NCBI GenBank assembly: GCA_031263435.1
Contig: JAISFT010000263.1
Location: 1 to 10,197, forward strand
Direction of reading: 5' to 3'
DNA length: 10,197 nucleotides
Source of the DNA: Treponema sp.
Lineage (GTDB): Bacteria; Spirochaetota; Spirochaetia; Treponematales; Breznakiellaceae
The position numbers and the translations under genes were made by a program. The notes beneath the pieces are model-generated. The model was not told the origin of the DNA, searched no databases, and was given only the letters and a program-made list of their open reading frames with translations. Shown one piece after another: positions 6,401-10,197 of this stretch. Position 1 is the first letter of the stretch. Every line of letters begins with the position of its first letter.

Positions 6401-7003
6401 GTAACCAGGAACGAGCATAATAACTACATCGAAGGCATTGACATTACCCCCTACGAGGGTACCTTCCCCGTGGTCTTTGCGGAGAATCAGTTCTTCCTTG
6501 CCACCATCCACTGGTTCAAGCGGACCGGTATTATCAGTACAAGCAATGTGGGCTGGGGCCCTGTGGAGCTTGCCCATACGGGCACCTGGGAAAACAACAA
6601 TGTAGCCTATACCGAAAAATTTGCCGCTACCAATACTACTACCATATCGGACCCGGCCGGCTGGTACTATGCGGAGGTAATCCTGAGCCCCAAACAGGGC
6701 TATGATGTATCCAGCATCCCGGCAAACAGCGGGACCGGTCATTTCTTCGAGTACGACGATTACGATCTGGCCAACAACGGTCCCGACCCGATAGGTCTTG
6801 CCGTTGGAGCAGACAATTCCAACATCACCGGTAACAGGAACGCGGGGAAAATATACCACGGCGGGGCGGGAAATAATTCCGGCATGAGTTCCATAGGGGT
6901 CTCCGGCAACCAGATCAAGGTACGGCTCTGGTTCCGCGAAGTTCAGCCGTATCCAAACCCCTCCGGCGTTTCCAAGCCCGCCGGTTATCCGCAGCATCCC
7001 TAA
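3479..7003 (+). CDS. Giant modular lipoprotein (1174 aa), probably surface or periplasmic
   Basis: I recognise the layout but no named family. Residues 1-27 are a lipoprotein signal: basic NNSKNRKK, then hydrophobic IPALFLCAGLFL, then lipobox FLSSC with Cys27 as the lipidated residue. Five clear repeats of about 85-100 residues start at roughly 68, 222, 365, 481 and 577. Each opens with a strand like GVIVFKNLS, YGIVLVHNIS or LGLMILKNLS; the first three close with YFYF/YFYK, and the later two end VNITYTD and TITITND. Repeats 2 and 3 share MNPGP and KSIxLxPGxW (251-270 and 395-414). A sixth may begin at 679 (KGHIRVYNN). Polar Asn/Asp/Gly/Pro linkers join the modules. Residues 810-1174 form a separate region rich in Trp, Tyr and Asn, with EVILSPKQGYDVSSIPANSGT (1066 on), reminiscent of cell-surface modules. 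The pattern suggests a string of Ig-like beta domains projecting from a membrane anchor, for adhesion or polymer binding, but no binding residues can be named. A strong terminator follows, so it is probably monocistronic. Confidence 0.9.
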   Translation: MDVKNNSKNRKKIPALFLCAGLFLSSCLNPIGFLPDLMASLGLDISTDKPGTISDPDNPVIYPGANSGVIVFKNLSGGVKAIHADFHITGTDNRDAKVDYIISLESGQERSLVLNPSGPASAPQPYNIAITWQGGQKNIGKFLMAGRAEYVYFYFNKNTTNYDASGESDEVYGNIDLNNYLDIENDRENNDDDSQNKPKEGDVSRDDNPRYKLPPTMRENYGIVLVHNISGSMPLLKLVFDHTVSGVHWEMNPGPDSGNLKSIILRPGLWNVRSIWIDPNDPGCADGVIKDFTVVKAGNLNKLNHLYFYKGLDGKWHLTAEENNSLWNPQPDATDYHAGGHTGGGPGTAEGDSPGALTDGNRNTLGLMILKNLSRDHALTGASLVKQSGAITWSMNPGPGVNDQKSILLSPGDWTVTASYNKPTVTTPGKTVTIIPGQVSYMYFYKTNTGDYALSPDWPPNPNDAAKDNTNPNSIIGDNEGWLNVLNKSSTSIIDRVQYNNAGIWIDIAIPGPTGTIAPQDESDPDLAVPKGAWSFRFKVVTKQTYSRAVSRTILAGQTVNITYTDALDSDDPPNGFGTLKVVNDSSSSVYRVTHANLTKGGPETQVNLNIPQGQYQSIVLEAPSGTGARYTYTVKCYISSGGAVRYVQEQVNIENQKISTITITNDMTAVTELGNDGKGHIRVYNNYDNYAVRNAAKTLRPTLPVKFFKVGLRGIDANTKGHDVVDGGTIPDDKLAAGHLNLRTGSFTQLDVDHEGLYELWILWGNTIADDSKSLYLVNYGTYSISKNTLRDIHVDFYSLNTAESSAVTMRITHVGYPAAAGIAQVQIWYAGDDPHYGVPGKGRIPAHSNGPTNDTYIVYKNNDILYAGDYREWKLVPGKKYWARVHWPLWNNWVGTGGFNQDFTLVELAANATTGNLQFVFDDHNDQLKFFSDQAAGIKINTISAAATLMYRPAAAAPANRRAPHNYYGLKSVTRNEHNNYIEGIDITPYEGTFPVVFAENQFFLATIHWFKRTGIISTSNVGWGPVELAHTGTWENNNVAYTEKFAATNTTTISDPAGWYYAEVILSPKQGYDVSSIPANSGTGHFFEYDDYDLANNGPDPIGLAVGADNSNITGNRNAGKIYHGGAGNNSGMSSIGVSGNQIKVRLWFREVQPYPNPSGVSKPAGYPQHP

Positions 7004-7031
7004 AGGCTGTTTGGGCGTGTAATCGCAATAC

Positions 7032-7081
7032 AAGGCCGGATGAAATGCCGGGTGCTGCCCGGTATCTCATCCGGCCTTTTT
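7032..7081 (+). terminator. Rho-independent terminator after the large lipoprotein gene
   Basis: AAGGCCGGATGA (7032-7043) pairs perfectly with TCATCCGGCCTT (7067-7078). An upper stem, TGCCGGG with CCCGGTA (7046-7052/7058-7064, one G-T pair), is capped by TGCTG. The run TTTTT at 7077-7081 closes the structure. It begins 28 nt after the stop codon and ends 16 nt before the MATE start codon. Confidence 0.93.
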
Positions 7082-7097
7082 CGAGGAAGATTTTGTT

Positions 7098-8471
7098 ATG
7101 AAAGGCTTTGATTTTACAAAGGGGGGATATTTTTTCCCCCTGTTAAAATTTACGGTTCCTATTTTACTCGCACTTTTCCTGCAGGCCATGTATGGGGCAG
7201 TCGATTTAATGGTGGTCGGTCATTTCGGCGATACTTCAAGCGTATCGGCCGTAGCAATCGGCAGCCAGGTCATGCAGACCATTACCGGTATTATTACCGG
7301 GCTTACTATGGGCACAACAATAATGATTGGACAAATAATCGGCGCAAAACATGCCAGGCAGGCCGAAAGAACGGTAGGCGCGTCAATATGCCTGTTTGCG
7401 GTAGTGGCGGCCGCCATTACGATAATCATGACGGTATGTGTAAGGCCCATAGTAAAACTAATGCATACCCCCGAAGCGGCCTTTGATAAATCAATACAAT
7501 ATATCCTGATCTGTTCGGCGGGAACTGTTTTTATTGTGGCATACAATTTGATAAGCGGAATATTCAGGGGCATCGGAAACTCAAAATTACCCCTTTGTTT
7601 TGTGGCCATTGCCTGTTTTGTGAATATTATAGGCGATATAATACTGGTGGGCATTTTTAATCTTGATGCCGCGGGCGCCGCGATTGCAACCATTTTTGCG
7701 CAGGCCGTAAGCGTCGTATTATCGCTTGTAATAATCAGGGCAAAAGGGCTGCCCTTTTTCTTCTCGATAAAAAGCATCCGGTTTCATTCAATGGAAATTG
7801 CAAACATATTAAGATTTGGCGCGCCCCTTGCGCTCCAGGACAGTTTAACCAACCTCTCTTTCCTGATTATTACTTCGATTGTAAATTCCCTGGGGCTCGT
7901 TGCGTCCGCGGCAATCGGCATTAATGAGAAGATTGTGGTGTTTATTATGCTGATACCGATGGCGTATATGTCGTCTGTATCAACGTTTACAGCCCAGAAT
8001 ATTGGGGCCCACAAGCCTGAGCGGGCAAGAAAGGGCATGTATTACGCCATAAGTTCTTCCCTTGTCTTTGGGCTTATCTGTTTTATTCTTTCATTTTGGC
8101 ATGGCCGTATTCTTGCGGGAATATTCTCCAGCGATATTGAAGTAGTCGCGGCCTGCGCGGAATACATGAAAGCCTATTCCATTGATTGTCTTCTTGTTTG
8201 TTTTTTGTTTTGCTTTATGGGTTATTTTAACGGCTGCGGAAACACGGTCTTTGTTTTGGTTCAGGGTATTCTTTCCGCGTTTCTTGTGCGTATTCCTTTC
8301 TCCTATTTTGTCAGTAAAATACCGGGGGTTTCTATGCTGCAAATTGGTTTCGCGGCGCCAATCTCTACCGTGTTTTCGATAATACTTTGTGTTATTATTT
8401 TTGGAATAAAAAAACGGGCGGCTGTTTCACACGCGCCCGCGGCAATCCCCGAAACTGTGTACGAAGAATGA
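7098..8471 (+). CDS. MATE-family multidrug/cation antiporter
   Basis: MATE proteins export drugs, toxins or metabolites across the inner membrane using a Na+ or H+ gradient. The 457 residues match the usual family length, with about twelve hydrophobic segments. The N-terminal half has FTVPILLALFLQAMYGAVD (18-36), a helix around 62-82 ending in GQIIGAKH, and NIIGDIILVGIFNLDAAGAA (176-195). The C-terminal half repeats the pattern with FGAPLALQDSLTNLSFLI (240-257), AAIGINEKI (271-279) and TAQNIGAHKPERARKG (298-313), all typical of the DinF/bacterial MATE branch. The tail after 440 is short and hydrophilic. GAGGA (7083-7087) lies 10 nt before the ATG. The preceding terminator overlaps the likely promoter area and no clear promoter is visible, so expression may depend on read-through or a promoter inside the lipoprotein gene. 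Codons are visibly more AT-rich (ATA, TTA, TTT runs) than in neighbours, suggesting acquisition from another lineage. The substrate cannot be deduced. Confidence 0.93.
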   Translation: MKGFDFTKGGYFFPLLKFTVPILLALFLQAMYGAVDLMVVGHFGDTSSVSAVAIGSQVMQTITGIITGLTMGTTIMIGQIIGAKHARQAERTVGASICLFAVVAAAITIIMTVCVRPIVKLMHTPEAAFDKSIQYILICSAGTVFIVAYNLISGIFRGIGNSKLPLCFVAIACFVNIIGDIILVGIFNLDAAGAAIATIFAQAVSVVLSLVIIRAKGLPFFFSIKSIRFHSMEIANILRFGAPLALQDSLTNLSFLIITSIVNSLGLVASAAIGINEKIVVFIMLIPMAYMSSVSTFTAQNIGAHKPERARKGMYYAISSSLVFGLICFILSFWHGRILAGIFSSDIEVVAACAEYMKAYSIDCLLVCFLFCFMGYFNGCGNTVFVLVQGILSAFLVRIPFSYFVSKIPGVSMLQIGFAAPISTVFSIILCVIIFGIKKRAAVSHAPAAIPETVYEE

Positions 8472-8497
8472 ACAAATTGTGTTAAAGCAAAAATTCC

Positions 8498-8524
8498 GGA
8501 GTTTGGGGCAAAGCCCCAAACTCC
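8498..8524. repeat. 12-bp perfect hairpin sharing its arm with the palindrome at 1073
   Basis: GGAGTTTGGGGC (8498-8509) pairs with GCCCCAAACTCC (8513-8524) around AAA. It begins 26 nt after the MATE stop. On the plus strand no T-run follows, so it is not a standard terminator for that gene; on the minus strand AATTTTT follows closely. Confidence 0.8.
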
Positions 8525-8565
8525 AGCCCTGGAACGCGCAAGGGATTGCAGCGGAAATACCGGAG

Positions 8566-8584
8566 GCTTTCCCGAAGGGAAAGC
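8566..8584. repeat. 8-bp perfect hairpin, GAA loop
   Basis: GCTTTCCC (8566-8573) pairs with GGGAAAGC (8577-8584). The left arm overlaps a copy of ACCGGAGGCT (8559-8568), which recurs at 8626-8635 in the next hairpin. Confidence 0.65.
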
Positions 8585-8603
8585 TGAGGAATTGGAGCGG
8601 AAA

Positions 8604-8650
8604 GCCCGGTTTCCGGGCCGTGGCAACCGGAGGCTGCCACGGCCCGGAAA
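8604..8650. repeat. 16-bp perfect hairpin with a competing smaller hairpin
   Basis: TTTCCGGGCCGTGGCA (8610-8625) pairs perfectly with TGCCACGGCCCGGAAA (8635-8650) around a 9-nt loop. GCCCGG (8604-8609) can instead pair with CCGGGC (8613-8618), which would break the long stem. No T-run follows. With the two hairpins before it, this makes up most of the 284-bp spacer 8472-8755, in which no gene is supported. Confidence 0.8.
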
Positions 8651-8740
8651 TGCGCCCAAAAAACAAAAAATCCTTATGTGGCTATCGCGGTTATCCTGGG
8701 CGAAACGGCGGGGTACTAGGTGAGCGGTCCCCCTTCGGCG

Positions 8741-8746
8741 TATACT
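8741..8746 (+). promoter_or_regulatory. Candidate -10 box for the SH3-like lipoprotein/ABC-F operon
   Basis: TATACT matches the -10 consensus at 5/6. It ends 9 nt before the ATG at 8756, implying an almost leaderless message, consistent with no Shine-Dalgarno there. No good -35 hexamer lies at 16-18 nt. Confidence 0.3.
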
Positions 8747-8755
8747 TGTTGAATC

Positions 8756-10135
8756 ATGATCCCCCGATTGTCTCCCGCCGGTCAAGGCCATAGAGGGGCT
8801 GGAAAGGGTCGGCGTTCCCGCGTCTCTGTCCTGTTGAGCGCCGGCGTTCTGTTGCTTTTTTCCGCCTGTTCCGGCCGTCTGGGCTGGGGGGTTCTCCTCT
8901 GGTCCTCGGAGGAACCGGCGGTCCTGGCGGGGACGGTGCTTCCGGTATATATCCGATCCAACATTGACAAGGTCTGGGTGGTGGGTGTTCCCGCGGCGAA
9001 CCGGATCGAGGGCGGGCCGGACAAATTTGAGGTCCCCCTGGCCCATCTTGAACTGGCGGGGAGCAAAAAGAAGGCGGCGGCCAGGGCCGAAGCCATGGCT
9101 GAGTATGCCCGGACCTACGCGGAAAATTTGCAGGACGGTCTGCCGATCCGGGAACAGCCTGATAACGGCGCGCGCCGGGTTTACCGGTTGAGGATTTCGG
9201 AGATCATCAAGGTTCTGGCCAAAACCGCGGGAAACTCCGCGGTGGGGGCTTCGGGGGATCCTCTGCCCGGGGACTGGTACCAGGTGATGACCGAAGATGG
9301 GACGGCGGGTTACTGTTTCTCCTACCGGCTGAAATTTTTTGAGCACGACGGGGGGCCCCTGGCGGTGGAAACCGAGGAGCAGGGGGAAAAGGAGGACCCG
9401 GAACTGGATCGTCTTCTGGCCCGTACCTGGTCCGCCGAATCCTACTTAACGATGGTGAATACCGGCCGTTTTGATCTGGGGGAGCTTTCCCGGCATTGGG
9501 GCTTTTCCCCCGGCCAGGATACGGGGATAGCCCATATCTATGTCTCCAATCTGGACAGGACCTTTCCCTACACGGGGATCCGGGCCATGGGAAGCCGGGT
9601 CTGGCGCTTTGAGGGGACCAATCTGCAGATGAGTCTCCGCTCCGATACTACCCTGACGTTACAGTTCACCGAGGCGGGGGGAGCCCTGCGGTCGCTTAAC
9701 TTTGTGGCTTTGGCGGTGGATGTGGAAGACCTTATCGTTCAGGAGAACGGGCGGCGGGAGGAACTGTTCCGGGGGGTGTATGAACAGGGGCCGGTGTTTA
9801 TCAGCAACAACTATGGAACCCTGGCCCTTACGGCGGAGGGGGCCTTTACCTGGACCGGGAACCGGCTCCTTATCCCCCAGGTGATTCCCACGCTGGCGCA
9901 ACAGGGGGGGTCCGTCGCCATGGACTTATACCTGGGCCCGGACCTTCAACAGCGATACCAGGGGGCCTTTAGTCTGCGTTTTGACGGGACTTCTACCCCG
10001 GTGCGCTTTATGTACACCCTGGACGCCCAGGGGCTGCGGATAGAATACGCCCCGGACACCAGCATGGACCACAACATGGTTGCCCGGCGGGCGTCTTCCC
10101 CTACGGTGATCTACTTCTACCGGGCCGGGTTTTGA
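8756..10135 (+). CDS. Lipoprotein with SH3-like segment, unknown function
   Basis: The 459-residue product has a basic n-region (HRGAGKGRRSR), a hydrophobic core VSVLLSAGVLLLF and a lipobox FSAC with Cys38 as the predicted lipid-modified residue. Residues 58-77 (LAGTVLPVYIRSNIDKVWVV) lead into an Ala/Glu-rich stretch with helix potential around 103-123. Residues 128-196 resemble a bacterial SH3-type fold: GLPIREQPDNG, IKVLAKT, DWYQVMTEDGTAGYCFSYRL. Such domains often bind cell-wall peptides, but that role is not shown here. Residues 228-459 are beta-rich without a family I can name (EGTNLQMSLRSDTTLTLQF; YGTLALTAEGAFTWTGNRLL; VIYFYRAGF at the end). ATG 8756 has no Shine-Dalgarno, but it is the only start giving a full signal peptide. 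The stop codon directly abuts the next gene's ATG, so the two are very likely co-transcribed and translationally coupled. Confidence 0.82.
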   Translation: MIPRLSPAGQGHRGAGKGRRSRVSVLLSAGVLLLFSACSGRLGWGVLLWSSEEPAVLAGTVLPVYIRSNIDKVWVVGVPAANRIEGGPDKFEVPLAHLELAGSKKKAAARAEAMAEYARTYAENLQDGLPIREQPDNGARRVYRLRISEIIKVLAKTAGNSAVGASGDPLPGDWYQVMTEDGTAGYCFSYRLKFFEHDGGPLAVETEEQGEKEDPELDRLLARTWSAESYLTMVNTGRFDLGELSRHWGFSPGQDTGIAHIYVSNLDRTFPYTGIRAMGSRVWRFEGTNLQMSLRSDTTLTLQFTEAGGALRSLNFVALAVDVEDLIVQENGRREELFRGVYEQGPVFISNNYGTLALTAEGAFTWTGNRLLIPQVIPTLAQQGGSVAMDLYLGPDLQQRYQGAFSLRFDGTSTPVRFMYTLDAQGLRIEYAPDTSMDHNMVARRASSPTVIYFYRAGF

Positions 10136-10197
10136 ATGGCCTTTGTTCAATTTTCCCGGGTCTCCCTGGCCTTTGGGGACCGGGATATTCTAAAAGA
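10136..10197 (+). CDS. ABC-F-type ATP-binding protein, first 20 codons (runs off right edge)
   Basis: The visible N-terminus begins MAFVQFSRVSLAFGDRDILK, the typical first beta strand and A-loop region of duplicated ABC-F ATPases (FxxVSLxFGDRxIL), with the aromatic Phe13 where the adenine-stacking residue normally lies. ABC-F proteins are soluble, lack membrane domains and mostly act on ribosomes (translation factors, antibiotic resistance). The Walker A motif lies beyond the window, so an ordinary ABC transporter ATPase is not excluded. It starts with zero gap after the lipoprotein stop codon (TGA-ATG). Confidence 0.72.
   Translation, partial: MAFVQFSRVSLAFGDRDILK

Noticed and set aside
8498..8524. 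Terminator of the MATE gene
   Set aside because: The hairpin is followed by AGCCCTGG rather than a T-run on the plus strand, so canonical intrinsic termination is not supported.
8479..8793. Plus-strand ORF of 104 codons in the spacer after MATE
   Set aside because: It is made largely of the three palindromes, has no Shine-Dalgarno, and its end overlaps the lipoprotein start in another frame.
8303..9346. Minus-strand open frame of 347 codons
   Set aside because: Spans the MATE end, the hairpin spacer and the lipoprotein antisense, with no domain-like sequence; interpreted as a GC-driven shadow.

Overview
The window looks like chromosome from a fairly GC-rich spirochaete, most likely a Treponema-like organism. 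That assignment is inference. It rests on a CarD regulator placed directly upstream of ispD, two lipoprotein genes with spirochaete-style loose lipoboxes (FLSSC and LFSAC), and a very large lipoprotein built from repeated beta-type modules. No rRNA, tRNA, CRISPR array or recognisable transposase is visible.

Left end (1-866, minus strand): a carD-ispD pair. CarD is an RNA-polymerase-binding transcription factor. The ispD reading frame (MEP isoprenoid pathway) starts 9 nt past the carD stop, most likely at a TTG, and runs off the left edge. Bases 867-1396 separate carD from a divergent RecQ-family helicase. This spacer is packed with palindromes. Two related inward-facing GGTG...CACC/G-run ends at about 926 and 1175 could bound a small 250-bp non-autonomous element. 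A minus-strand small ORF or gene remnant starts 20 bp from the helicase start codon.

Middle (1397-7081): the RecQ-like helicase (561 aa) runs on the plus strand, and its 3' end overlaps tail-to-tail with a 79-aa single-pass membrane protein on the minus strand. A leader with promoter-like hexamers and an AT-rich hairpin then precedes a 1174-aa lipoprotein. This protein has at least five, perhaps six, degenerate modules of about 85-100 residues and an unrelated C-terminal region. Its gene ends in a textbook Rho-independent terminator.

Right end (7082-10197): a complete MATE-family exporter gene, clearly more AT-rich in codon choice than its neighbours, is followed by a 284-bp spacer holding a row of hairpins. 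One hairpin shares its arm sequence with a palindrome upstream of recQ. Next comes a 459-aa lipoprotein with an SH3-like segment, whose stop codon directly abuts the start of an ABC-F-type ATPase that runs off the right edge.

No single undescribed system is evident. The points most worth attention are the modular giant lipoprotein, the palindromic repeats in both intergenic regions, and the low-complexity in-frame insertions in two otherwise conserved enzymes (IspD and RecQ).
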